NCBI GenBank assembly: GCA_035624085.1
Contig: DASPSE010000112.1
Location: 1-27,388 of the forward strand
Length of the DNA stretch: 27,388 bases
Direction: 5' to 3'
Source of the DNA: JAFAGX01 sp035624085
GTDB taxonomy: Bacteria > Acidobacteriota > Terriglobia > Terriglobales > Acidobacteriaceae
Below the pieces are notes generated by a model. That model was not told where the DNA came from. It searched no databases and saw only the letters and a program-made list of their open reading frames with translations. Of the stretch, positions 7,986 to 15,786 are shown one piece after another (position 1 is the first letter of the stretch; every line of letters begins with the position of its first letter). The position numbers and the translations under genes were made by a program.

Positions 7986-9077
7986 ATGTCTCATTCCAAG
8001 TTCCTTCTTTTATTTTTCTGCCTTGCGCTGTTTCTCTTCTGGGCAACGGTCCCCGCCTATACTGAGGAGGAAGCCAGCCTCTCTGCGCCCAGCAAGATGA
8101 CATTTCTGTCCCACCACCTGCAGTTCCTTAGCGCCGACGGCTGCAACCAGTACCGTTACATGGACAACAAACCCGGCGACGTTACTGTTCGTGATGATTT
8201 CTACAAAGTAAGCACGGTTGGCCGCCTGACGCTGCTGGGCGAAGGAGTGACATACTTGCAGTTTCGAGCAGAATCTGGACGCGTTTTCAACTTTAGCTAT
8301 GACTTCGCGGGCATCGGCATGCACCCAGGTTACTGGTCCTTCAACCTCAAATCTTTGTTTGTTGGCCAGAAGATTGGGCATCACCTGGAAGCCCAAGCCG
8401 GAGGCATTGAATATGATCGTGGCGCCGGTACGGAAGCCACCTATGCCGACAATGACGGCTGGTTGGAAGGCTACCGGCTGGCCTACACTTCCCACGCCCG
8501 GTGGGTACCGGACGTGTTGAGCGCGACCGTCGGCTATGTCGGCGACTTCGAGCAACCCAACGTGTTTGCCCGTCTGCCGCACATGGGCGACGAAAACTAC
8601 ATCCAGGCTCTCGCCCACAAGTATTTCGGCACGAATCGTGATGTGTCCGCTGAATTCGATTCCCTGCAAAGCATCCGCTATACCCGCGAAGCCGTCCATT
8701 TGCAGAAGCTGCCGTTAGTGGTAGCGGACGAACTGGTGGCCGAAACCATTACCCGCGCATCGGACGACACCACGTTCGGCTGGTCCGGCACTGTGTTCAA
8801 GACGCTGGACCGCAAAGGGCGGGTGCGCCTGGGCGCCTTCATCAGCGACCTGCCCGAGAGCATCTTCCTGAAAGGCAAAAATACCATCCTCTTGAACGGC
8901 GACTTCTACGTTCTCGGCCAGCGCATGGGCCCGAACGTCCGTATCATTCCGTTCAAGAATTTCGAGGTAACGCTGCAAGGATCGGTGCGCACGGACAACA
9001 CCCCGAGTACGCGCTATCGCGGGCAGGTGACCGTCTGCTACCACTTCACGGGCTTGCTGAATCGCGCTCTGCGGTAG
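7986..9077 (+). CDS. putative exported outer-membrane beta-barrel protein (363 aa)
   Basis: Residues 1-26 form a strong signal peptide: a basic start, a hydrophobic FLLLFFCLALFLF core, then a likely cut near VPAYT. The rest has no helix-type membrane segment. It shows alternating polar/aromatic strands separated by Gly/Asp/Asn turns (LTLLGEGVTYLQFRAESG, SATVGYVGDF), and near the end TVCYHFTG, all typical of a porin-like barrel. AAAGGA stands about 8 nt before the ATG. No named family is recognised. It follows the flagellar genes and precedes the chemotaxis operon, with a sigma-28-like promoter of its own. I infer an envelope protein made together with the filament. A general porin unrelated to motility remains possible. 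Confidence 0.75.
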   Translation: MSHSKFLLLFFCLALFLFWATVPAYTEEEASLSAPSKMTFLSHHLQFLSADGCNQYRYMDNKPGDVTVRDDFYKVSTVGRLTLLGEGVTYLQFRAESGRVFNFSYDFAGIGMHPGYWSFNLKSLFVGQKIGHHLEAQAGGIEYDRGAGTEATYADNDGWLEGYRLAYTSHARWVPDVLSATVGYVGDFEQPNVFARLPHMGDENYIQALAHKYFGTNRDVSAEFDSLQSIRYTREAVHLQKLPLVVADELVAETITRASDDTTFGWSGTVFKTLDRKGRVRLGAFISDLPESIFLKGKNTILLNGDFYVLGQRMGPNVRIIPFKNFEVTLQGSVRTDNTPSTRYRGQVTVCYHFTGLLNRALR

Positions 9078-9213
9078 TGTTGACTCTACGGATCCGGCAC
9101 GGCTACCAGGCTGCGCCGATCCAACCGCCAGCAGAACTTTCCTGTCGCACACATCGCTTAAGGGCGAAGTCTCCACAAAGTACTTTTGGCACTCGAGCAA
9201 GGCCACTTCAGAT

Positions 9214-9240
9214 TAAAGTTCACTCCCCGCCCGCCGATGG
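9214..9240 (+). promoter_or_regulatory. sigma-28 (FliA) promoter for the chemotaxis operon
   Basis: TAAA (9214-9217), exactly 15 bp, then GCCGATGG (9233-9240), the same eight-base -10 box as at the flagellin promoter. It ends 90 bp before the receptor ATG at 9331. An upstream in-frame extension of the receptor from 9250 would begin inside the expected transcript leader. The surrounding 9078-9330 stretch shows nothing else of note. Confidence 0.88.
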
Positions 9241-9330
9241 AGTGCTTGTTTGGCGAAACCTGGGAGCGCTTTGCAGCGCGACCCAGAGCGGCGAAATCTG
9301 TCGGCCCAGCCACAAGAAGGAGCAGAGGAA

Positions 9331-11589
9331 ATGGCAACAACACAAGTCGTCAGCCCCAAATCGAGAAGAAGTATTCGCGCAACTAACCATCGCAGTGATG
9401 TCAGTGACCTCTCCGGCCAGGTTGCCGCCATCAGAAAGTCGCAGGCGGTGATCGAGTTCCAGATGGATGGGACGATCCTGGATGCCAACGACAACTTTCT
9501 CACAGCCCTCGGCTACACCCTTGAGGAGGTCAAGGGCCGTCACCACAGCATGTTTGTCGATGAAGCCTATCGGCAGAGCGCGGATTACAAGGAGTTCTGG
9601 GCCAAGCTGAACCGGGGCGACTATGTGGCCGACCAATTCAAGCGGATCGGCAAGGGCGGGAAAGAAGTCTGGATTCAGGCCTCCTACAACCCGATTCTGG
9701 ATTCGAATGGCAAGCCCTTCAAGGTGGTCAAGTATGCCACCGACGTCACGCAGCAGAAGGTGACTAACGCCGACTATGCCGGCCAGATCTCGGCCATCGG
9801 CAAGTCGCAGGCGGTGATCGAGTTCAAAATGGACGGGACGATTGTCACCGCCAATGACAACTTCCTGAAGACGCTGGGTTACACCCTGGACGAGGTCAAG
9901 GGCCGTCACCACAGCATGTTTGTCGATGAAGCCTATCGACAGAGCGCGGACTACAAGGAGTTCTGGGCGAAGCTGAATCGGGGCGAGTACGTGGCCGACG
10001 AATTTAAGCGGATCGGCAAGGGCGGGAAGGAAGTCTGGATTCAGGCCTCCTACAACCCGATTTTGGATTTGAATGGCAAGCCCTTCAAGGTGGTCAAGTA
10101 TGCCACCGACGTCACGCAGCAGAAACTGACTAACGCCGACTATGCCGGGCAGATCTCAGCCATCGGCAAGTCGCAGGCAGTGATCGAATTCAAGATGGAC
10201 GGGACGATTGTCACCGCCAATGACAACTTCCTGAAGACGCTGGGCTACACACTGGAAGAAGTAAGGGGCAAACATCACAGCATGTTCGTCGATGAAGCAT
10301 ACCGTTACAGCCCGGAATACAAGGAGTTCTGGGCCAAGCTGAACCGGGGCGAGTACGTGGCCGACGAATTCAAGCGGATCGGCAAGGGCGGGAAGGAAGT
10401 CTGGATTCAGGCCTCTTACAACCCGATTCTCGATTTGAACGGCAAGCCCTTCAAAGTGGTCAAGTATGCCGCCGATGTGACCCCGCAGAAGCGGGCCGCC
10501 GAAGACCTCAGGCGCAAGGTGGACAGCATGTTAGAGGTGGTATCGGCGGCTGCGTCGGGCGATCTTACCCAGGAGATCACCGTCAGCGGGCAGGACGCCG
10601 TCGGCCAGATGGGCGAGGGATTGGCGCGATTCTTCCAGAATCTGCGAGATATGATCCAATCCATCAGCGGCACCGCCGAACATGTGGCCTCGGCCAGCGA
10701 GGAGATCTCCTCCTCGGCCAATCAGCAGGCCCAAGGGTCACAAACCCAGAAGGATCAAACCAGCCAGGTGGCCACGGCCATGCAAGAGATGTCTTCCACC
10801 GTGCTGCAAGTTTCTGAGAACTCCAATAAAGCAGCAGAAGCTTCCCGCCAGGCAGCTGAAACCGCACGTCACGGTGGCTCCATTGTGGAAGAAACCTTGA
10901 CCAAGATGCGCATCATTGCCGAGTCCGTCAGTAACACTGCCAAGAAGATGGAAGAGCTGGGCAAGAGTTCGGACCAGATCGGGCGCATCATCGGGGTAAT
11001 CGACGACATCGCCGACCAGACCAACCTGCTGGCTCTCAACGCGGCGATTGAAGCAGCCCGCGCCGGTGAGCAGGGCCGCGGGTTCGCAGTCGTGGCCGAC
11101 GAAGTGCGCAAGCTGGCCGAGCGCACCACCACTGCTACCAAGGAAATCGCCCAGATGATCAAGAACATCCAGGACGAAACCAAAATGGCGGTTACGGCCA
11201 TGGAAGCTGGCACCAAGCAGGTGGAGGAAGGCGTTAAGTCCACCGCCCAAGCCGGGGAGTCGCTGAAAGAGATCATTCACAAGTCGGAGGAGGTGGGCGA
11301 AATGATCACTCACATCGCTACCGCGGCCACCCAGCAGTCCAGTGCCACCGAGCAAGTGAACAAGAACATGGACGAGATCGCCAAGCTGGTGAAGGAGTCA
11401 GCTGTGGGTGCGCAGCAGTCGGCGAAGGCCTGCCAGGACTTGTCTGGGCTGGCTCTGGACCTGCAGAAGATGGTGGGCAACTTCAAGCTGGAGAGTGGCA
11501 ATGGATCCCAGGGAGCTCGCCGCGGGCGCGCAGGTGCGGCAGAAGCCGAATCAACTCGGCCCAAGGCCGCTGCTGCGGCCGCCCGCTGA
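9331..11589 (+). CDS. soluble methyl-accepting chemotaxis protein with three PAS domains (752 aa)
   Basis: This is a cytoplasmic chemoreceptor that should sense an internal or diffusible cue through PAS domains and control CheA. Three PAS(/PAC) repeats of 122 residues start at residues 29, 151 and 273 and are near-identical (IEFxMDGTIxxANDNFL ... WIQASYNPILDxNGKPF). A HAMP-like segment follows at about 393-445. Next is a long coiled-coil signalling domain with the conserved hairpin tip at about 562-600 (DQTNLLALNAAIEAARAGE, then GRGFAVVADEVRKLAERT). No signal peptide or membrane helix is present. No C-terminal NWETF-like CheR tether is seen; the tail is Ala-rich. The start at 9331 has AAGGAG 8 nt upstream; a longer frame from 9250 lacks support. 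It is first gene of the chemotaxis operon, behind a sigma-28 promoter. Confidence 0.95.
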   Translation: MATTQVVSPKSRRSIRATNHRSDVSDLSGQVAAIRKSQAVIEFQMDGTILDANDNFLTALGYTLEEVKGRHHSMFVDEAYRQSADYKEFWAKLNRGDYVADQFKRIGKGGKEVWIQASYNPILDSNGKPFKVVKYATDVTQQKVTNADYAGQISAIGKSQAVIEFKMDGTIVTANDNFLKTLGYTLDEVKGRHHSMFVDEAYRQSADYKEFWAKLNRGEYVADEFKRIGKGGKEVWIQASYNPILDLNGKPFKVVKYATDVTQQKLTNADYAGQISAIGKSQAVIEFKMDGTIVTANDNFLKTLGYTLEEVRGKHHSMFVDEAYRYSPEYKEFWAKLNRGEYVADEFKRIGKGGKEVWIQASYNPILDLNGKPFKVVKYAADVTPQKRAAEDLRRKVDSMLEVVSAAASGDLTQEITVSGQDAVGQMGEGLARFFQNLRDMIQSISGTAEHVASASEEISSSANQQAQGSQTQKDQTSQVATAMQEMSSTVLQVSENSNKAAEASRQAAETARHGGSIVEETLTKMRIIAESVSNTAKKMEELGKSSDQIGRIIGVIDDIADQTNLLALNAAIEAARAGEQGRGFAVVADEVRKLAERTTTATKEIAQMIKNIQDETKMAVTAMEAGTKQVEEGVKSTAQAGESLKEIIHKSEEVGEMITHIATAATQQSSATEQVNKNMDEIAKLVKESAVGAQQSAKACQDLSGLALDLQKMVGNFKLESGNGSQGARRGRAGAAEAESTRPKAAAAAAR
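9415..10512 (+). repeat. three tandem 366-bp repeats encoding the PAS domains
   Basis: Units begin at 9415, 9781 and 10147, an exact period of 366 bp (122 codons). Copies two and three differ at about eight residues over the first 113 and keep long identical DNA stretches. Copy one is slightly more diverged. The copies look recently duplicated or kept alike by gene conversion. Confidence 0.95.
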
Positions 11590-11621
11590 CCGGTAAGTGC
11601 GAAGTGGAACAGGAGAAATCA

Positions 11622-12149
11622 ATGGAAACCCAAACCAAAGTGAATGAGGCTCCTGCCAGCGCCGTGAGCCTGCATGATTCCAAGGAAGGTCATGGTGACC
11701 TGCTGCAGCTGGTCAGCTTTCACATCGGCGGTGAGGAGTTTGGCCTCGACATTCTGCGCGTGCAGGAGATCATTCGCGTCCAGGCTTTGACCCGGGTGCC
11801 GAACTCCCCAGACTTTGTCGATGGCGTCATCAATCTCCGCGGAAAAGTGATTCCAGTCATTGGACTGCGCAAGCGCTTCGGCCTGGAGGACTCGGCGCAC
11901 GACAAGCAAACCCGCATCGTGGTGGTCGAAGTTAAAGGCAATGTCCTTGGATTCATCGTCGATTCGGTTTCGGAGGTCTTGCGCATACCGGGTGACACGG
12001 TGGAACCGCCGCCCAGGCTGGGCAAGGTGGAGCGGGAATACGTTTCCGGAATCGGCAAGCTCGACAATCGCTTGCTGATCCTGCTGGATGTGGACCGGCT
12101 CATGAGTGACTCCGAGGAACTCGCCTCTGCAGCAGTTGCGCAAGCCTAA
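11622..12149 (+). CDS. cheW: chemotaxis coupling protein CheW
   Basis: CheW links receptors to the kinase CheA. The CheW fold starts near residue 28 (LLQLVSFHIGGEEFGLDILR) and carries the typical VQEIIR, then PNSPDFVDGVINLRGKVIPVI, and near the end ISGIGKLDNRLLILLDVDRL-type strands. At 175 aa it has short extra tails beyond the ~155-residue core. An in-frame upstream ATG at 11604 exists, but 11622 has AGGAG 6 nt upstream. It lies 32 bp after the receptor and 38 bp before cheA, in the same operon. Confidence 0.95.
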   Translation: METQTKVNEAPASAVSLHDSKEGHGDLLQLVSFHIGGEEFGLDILRVQEIIRVQALTRVPNSPDFVDGVINLRGKVIPVIGLRKRFGLEDSAHDKQTRIVVVEVKGNVLGFIVDSVSEVLRIPGDTVEPPPRLGKVEREYVSGIGKLDNRLLILLDVDRLMSDSEELASAAVAQA

Positions 12150-12187
12150 GACCGGCTGGCAATCGCAGACCACAGGAGTGTTCCGGC

Positions 12188-13987
12188 GTGGACAACGACT
12201 TCTTACAAGACCCGGCCATGATTCAGGAGTTCCTCGTGGAATCGGAGGAACTCCTGCAGCGCATGGACCAGGACATGGTCACGTTGGAGGCAACTCCGAA
12301 TGACGCCGAGTTGCTGAACCGGATCTTTCGCGCACTCCACACCATCAAGGGCACCTCTGGATTTCTGAATTTTGAGCCGGTAGTCCGCCTGAGCCACCGC
12401 GCCGAGGATGTGCTCAACGCGCTTCGCCGCGGCGAAGTCCAGCTCACCAAGCGCATGATGGATGCGCTGTTGGCCGCCCGCGATCACCTGGGACGGATGC
12501 TGAGCGATATCCGCGAAGGCGGACTCAAGCAGTACAGCATTGATTCGTTGTTAAGTGAATTGGAAGCTGTCCAGAAGCCAGCCGAAGCGCCTCTGCAACC
12601 CACCGACCCTCCACCTGACCAAAACGCAACCCAGGAGGCTAAAGAAGAAAGCGCTCCTCCGGGTCAGCTCGCTTCGCCTGTTGGCCAAGCACTGAGCGAA
12701 AGACCGGTGCCCCCGGTCGAAGCCGGCAACGTGCCTGCAAATCAAAAGCAGGCCGTCAACCCAGGCGAGAGCACCAGCGAGCAGACAATGCGGGTGAACG
12801 TCCGCAAGCTCGATGAACTGATCAATCTCATCGGCGAACTGGTTCTGGAACGCAACCGGCTGGCGCAACTCAGCCGTGATCTGAGCGCTGGCCGCCTGGC
12901 TTGTGAAGAATTGAACTCAGCCTTTAGCCAATCTGCGGCCAGGCTGAGTTTCATCACCGAGGAATTGCAGACCGCCGGCCTCAAGACGCGGATGGTGCCG
13001 ATTGATGCGGTCTTCCGCAAATTCCCTCGTCTGGTTCGCGATGTCGCTCATAGTGTGCAGAAAGAAGTGGAACTCGAGGTTCGGGGCCAGGAAACCGAGA
13101 TCGACAAGACCATGGTGGAACTGATTGGCGACCCCTTGGTGCATCTCGTCCGTAACTCACTCGACCATGGGATCGAAATGCCCGAAGCGCGAGTCAGCGC
13201 AGGCAAAGTGCGCCAGGGAACCATCCGTCTGGAGGCACGCCAGGAAGGCGACCAGATCATCATCATCGTGGCTGACGACGGGGCAGGCATCAACCCTGAT
13301 CGCGTGCTTCGTAAGGCAATAGAAAAAGGTTTGGTGACCCCTGACCGAGCGCGCCAGCTCACCAGCCGGGAGATCCTTGACTTCATTTTTCTTCCTGGTT
13401 TCAGCACAGCAGAAAAAGTGAACAACCTCTCGGGCCGCGGTGTGGGCATGGATGTGGTCCGCTCCAACCTGAAACGCATGAACGGAACGATCCAGCTCGA
13501 CAGCGTTCCGGGAAGGGGCACAACGGTATGGCTACGTTTGCCGCTGACGCTGGCAATCCTTCCGGTTTTGCTGGTGCAGGTGTCAAACGAGGCCTATGCT
13601 CTGCCTCTGCGTGCGGTACTGGAGACATCTCGTGTTCGCAGCGGCGAAGTACACCAGGTGGAAGGCAATGAAGTCCTCCTGCTGCACGGGGAAACGTTGC
13701 CTTTGTTGCGTTTAAGAAAAATGTTTGCCGTTCAAACCTCGGATGGCGAGCTCAGCGAGGAGAAGGTTGTGGTTTTGTTGGTGGGCGAGAAAAGAATCGC
13801 TCTCCTGGTCGACCGGCTTATCGGCCAGGAATCCACCGTGATCAAATCCTTGGGCGCGTATCTGCATCAATGTTCCAGCGTCGCCGGCGCGACCATCGGG
13901 GGGGACGGCCGTGTACGCCTGGTACTGGATCCCGCAGGCTTGCTGGCCTCTGTCCAAGGTCATGCCAGACAGGAAGTCGTGCAATGA
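12188..13987 (+). CDS. cheA: chemotaxis histidine kinase CheA
   Basis: CheA autophosphorylates in response to receptors and passes phosphate to CheY and CheB. Domain order in 599 aa: Hpt (1-110) with phospho-accepting His51 in ALHTIKGTSGF; a Pro/Gln/Glu-rich linker (about 130-198) with no recognisable CheY-binding P2 domain; dimerisation P3 (200-265); ATPase P4 with N box NSLDHGIE (323-330), DDGAGI (363-368), and GRGVGMDVV (416-424); CheW-like P5 (455-590). E. coli CheA is 654 aa, and the missing P2 explains the difference. It starts at GTG 12188 with AGGAG 9 nt upstream. Its stop overlaps the cheR start as ATGA. Confidence 0.96.
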   Translation: MDNDFLQDPAMIQEFLVESEELLQRMDQDMVTLEATPNDAELLNRIFRALHTIKGTSGFLNFEPVVRLSHRAEDVLNALRRGEVQLTKRMMDALLAARDHLGRMLSDIREGGLKQYSIDSLLSELEAVQKPAEAPLQPTDPPPDQNATQEAKEESAPPGQLASPVGQALSERPVPPVEAGNVPANQKQAVNPGESTSEQTMRVNVRKLDELINLIGELVLERNRLAQLSRDLSAGRLACEELNSAFSQSAARLSFITEELQTAGLKTRMVPIDAVFRKFPRLVRDVAHSVQKEVELEVRGQETEIDKTMVELIGDPLVHLVRNSLDHGIEMPEARVSAGKVRQGTIRLEARQEGDQIIIIVADDGAGINPDRVLRKAIEKGLVTPDRARQLTSREILDFIFLPGFSTAEKVNNLSGRGVGMDVVRSNLKRMNGTIQLDSVPGRGTTVWLRLPLTLAILPVLLVQVSNEAYALPLRAVLETSRVRSGEVHQVEGNEVLLLHGETLPLLRLRKMFAVQTSDGELSEEKVVVLLVGEKRIALLVDRLIGQESTVIKSLGAYLHQCSSVAGATIGGDGRVRLVLDPAGLLASVQGHARQEVVQ

Positions 13988-14883
13988 CAAGCGCTCCCTC
14001 CATCCCGACACGGGCCACCGATGCTCCGCAGGGGCCACCCAGCCCGCAGTTGATCCGCATTCGTGATCTGGTGTACCAGGTCGCGGGCATTTTCCAGCCG
14101 GACAACAAACTTCGTCTGCTGGAAGACCGCTGCCTGAAGCGGATGCAAGCGGTGGGTGTCTCCAGCTTGCACGACTACTACGAATGCCTGACCACAAAAC
14201 CGATCCGCCAAGTCGAACTAGTCAACCTGTTGAATGAGATTACGATCGGTGAAACCTGCTTCTTTCGCAATCAGCCACAGCTCGACGCTCTCCGTAACGT
14301 CGTCCTGCCCCGCATTCTGGAAGCGCGGGCAAAGATGGCTTTGCGCCATTTGCGCATCTGGAGTGCGGGTTGCTCCACCGGGGAAGAGCCTTACACCCTT
14401 AGCATGATGATGATGGAAGAACAAAGTGGCCGGCTTGCAGGCTGGACCTTCGAAATCGTCGCCACCGACTTGAATGAGCGCTCGGTGGCTCATGCCAAGC
14501 AGGGCACATACGGCACTTACAGCACCCGAAATCTCACGCCGTACTTCAGGCAGAAATATTTCACTCCCTCGGGAGACAACCTGACGGTCAACACCGAGGT
14601 CAAGACCCACGTCGGCATCAACCGGCTCAATCTGCTCGACGACGTGCGCATGGCTTTCTTGAAGGGCTTCGACATCATCATGTGCTGCAATGTCCTGATT
14701 TATTTCGACGTATTGTCGAAGCGCCGCGTCATCCAGCACTTTTACAACAACCTGCTGCCGCATGGATATCTCTTCCTGGGTCATTCCGAGTCGTTGTACG
14801 GCGTGAGCGAGGATTTTCGTTTGGTTCACTTGCCCTCGGCGACGGCGTACGTCAAGTCAGAGAAAAGGCAGGTAGTCCGGTAG
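13984..14883 (+). CDS. cheR: chemoreceptor methyltransferase CheR
   Basis: CheR methylates glutamates on chemoreceptors using S-adenosylmethionine. In 299 aa, residues 20-80 are the all-helical CheR N-domain. The core has NEITIGETCFFRN (84-96) and the SAM-binding WSAGCSTGEEPYT (126-138), then IVATDLNERSV and CCNVLIYFD, all hallmark motifs. The ATG at 13984 overlaps the cheA stop by 4 bases. A longer frame from 13870 reaches into cheA and is rejected. The first 20 residues are a Pro/Ser/Thr-rich extension. The stop lies 6 bp before the next gene's ATG. Confidence 0.95.
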   Translation: MTSAPSIPTRATDAPQGPPSPQLIRIRDLVYQVAGIFQPDNKLRLLEDRCLKRMQAVGVSSLHDYYECLTTKPIRQVELVNLLNEITIGETCFFRNQPQLDALRNVVLPRILEARAKMALRHLRIWSAGCSTGEEPYTLSMMMMEEQSGRLAGWTFEIVATDLNERSVAHAKQGTYGTYSTRNLTPYFRQKYFTPSGDNLTVNTEVKTHVGINRLNLLDDVRMAFLKGFDIIMCCNVLIYFDVLSKRRVIQHFYNNLLPHGYLFLGHSESLYGVSEDFRLVHLPSATAYVKSEKRQVVR

Positions 14884-14889
14884 GTGGTT

Positions 14890-15786
14890 ATGAACGAACA
14901 GTCAGAACAATTGCTGCGACGGCTCGAGAACCTCGAGGAGATGCCCACCGTTCCAGTGGTGCTCGCGCCTCTCCTGCGCTACCTGGAGCAACCGCTGGAC
15001 ACCTTGGAAGTACAACAGGTCGTCGATTTGATTTCGCAGGACAAGTCGCTGGCGGCCCAGTGTCTGCACATGGCCAACTCTCCCTTATACGGAAGATGGC
15101 AGAACGTAGACAACATTCGCAGCGCTGTGGTTGCGCTGGGGCTGCAGCGCATGCGAGACATTGCGGTTTCCTGTTCCGTGCTCAAACTGGTCCCTAAGGG
15201 CAAGGCAAGGCTGGATCCGATGGTGTTCTGGGAACATTCCCTGGGATGCGCCCTGGTAGCGCGGCAGTTTGCGCGCCGCATTGGCTTCGCCGACCCGGGC
15301 AAAGCTTACCTCGCGGGATTGCTGCACGATATCGGAATTGTCGCGGAGCTCTCGGTTCTGCCAAGCGAGTTCCAGCAAGCCTTCGAGTTGGCGCGAACCC
15401 AAGGCGTCCCCTTGCACGAAGCTGAAACACGCACCCTCGGATTTACTCACTGCAACGCGGGGAAGATCGTCGCGGAGCGCTGGCATCTTAGTTCCGATCT
15501 TGTCGCCGTATTGAGCTGCCACCATGACCCGCCGAGCGCGCAGCAGAATCGCGATCTGGTCGCCCTCGTCTCCCTGAGCGACTTGCTTTGCCGCATGTGC
15601 GGCCTCGGCCACGGTTACATCGAGGAACGGCAGGTCAATTTTCTCGAAGAGCCGGGATTCGCACTTTTGCTCGACGAGTGCCCTTCGCTCAAGAGTTTTG
15701 ATTGGGCACGCTTCACCTTCGAGCTGGAAGCGTACATGGAAGAGGTACATCGCCTGGTGAGCGTTCTTTACGGTCCATCGCAATGA
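14890..15786 (+). CDS. HDOD-domain protein embedded in the chemotaxis operon
   Basis: HDOD proteins are HD-related signalling proteins, often tied to two-component or c-di-GMP circuits; most have no shown enzymatic activity. The domain begins near residue 16 (MPTVPVVLAPLLRYLE). It has the typical ISQDKSLAAQCLHMANSPLY segment and keeps an HD pair in GLLHDIG. A later conserved segment is RTLGFTHCNAGKIVAERW. The C-terminal 80 residues are less recognisable. At 298 aa it is close to the family's length. Start choice: ATG 14890, 6 bp after cheR; a GTG at 14884 in frame is an alternative. The stop overlaps cheB by 4 bases, so it is made together with CheR and CheB. Confidence 0.9.
   Translation: MNEQSEQLLRRLENLEEMPTVPVVLAPLLRYLEQPLDTLEVQQVVDLISQDKSLAAQCLHMANSPLYGRWQNVDNIRSAVVALGLQRMRDIAVSCSVLKLVPKGKARLDPMVFWEHSLGCALVARQFARRIGFADPGKAYLAGLLHDIGIVAELSVLPSEFQQAFELARTQGVPLHEAETRTLGFTHCNAGKIVAERWHLSSDLVAVLSCHHDPPSAQQNRDLVALVSLSDLLCRMCGLGHGYIEERQVNFLEEPGFALLLDECPSLKSFDWARFTFELEAYMEEVHRLVSVLYGPSQ

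Noticed and set aside
8010..8699. 229-codon minus-strand frame opposite the beta-barrel gene
   Set aside because: No ribosome site or domain; the plus strand has a signal peptide, ribosome site and promoter.
9220..9912. 230-codon minus-strand frame opposite the PAS repeats
   Set aside because: It mirrors the repeated coding sequence of the receptor and is internally repetitive for that reason only.
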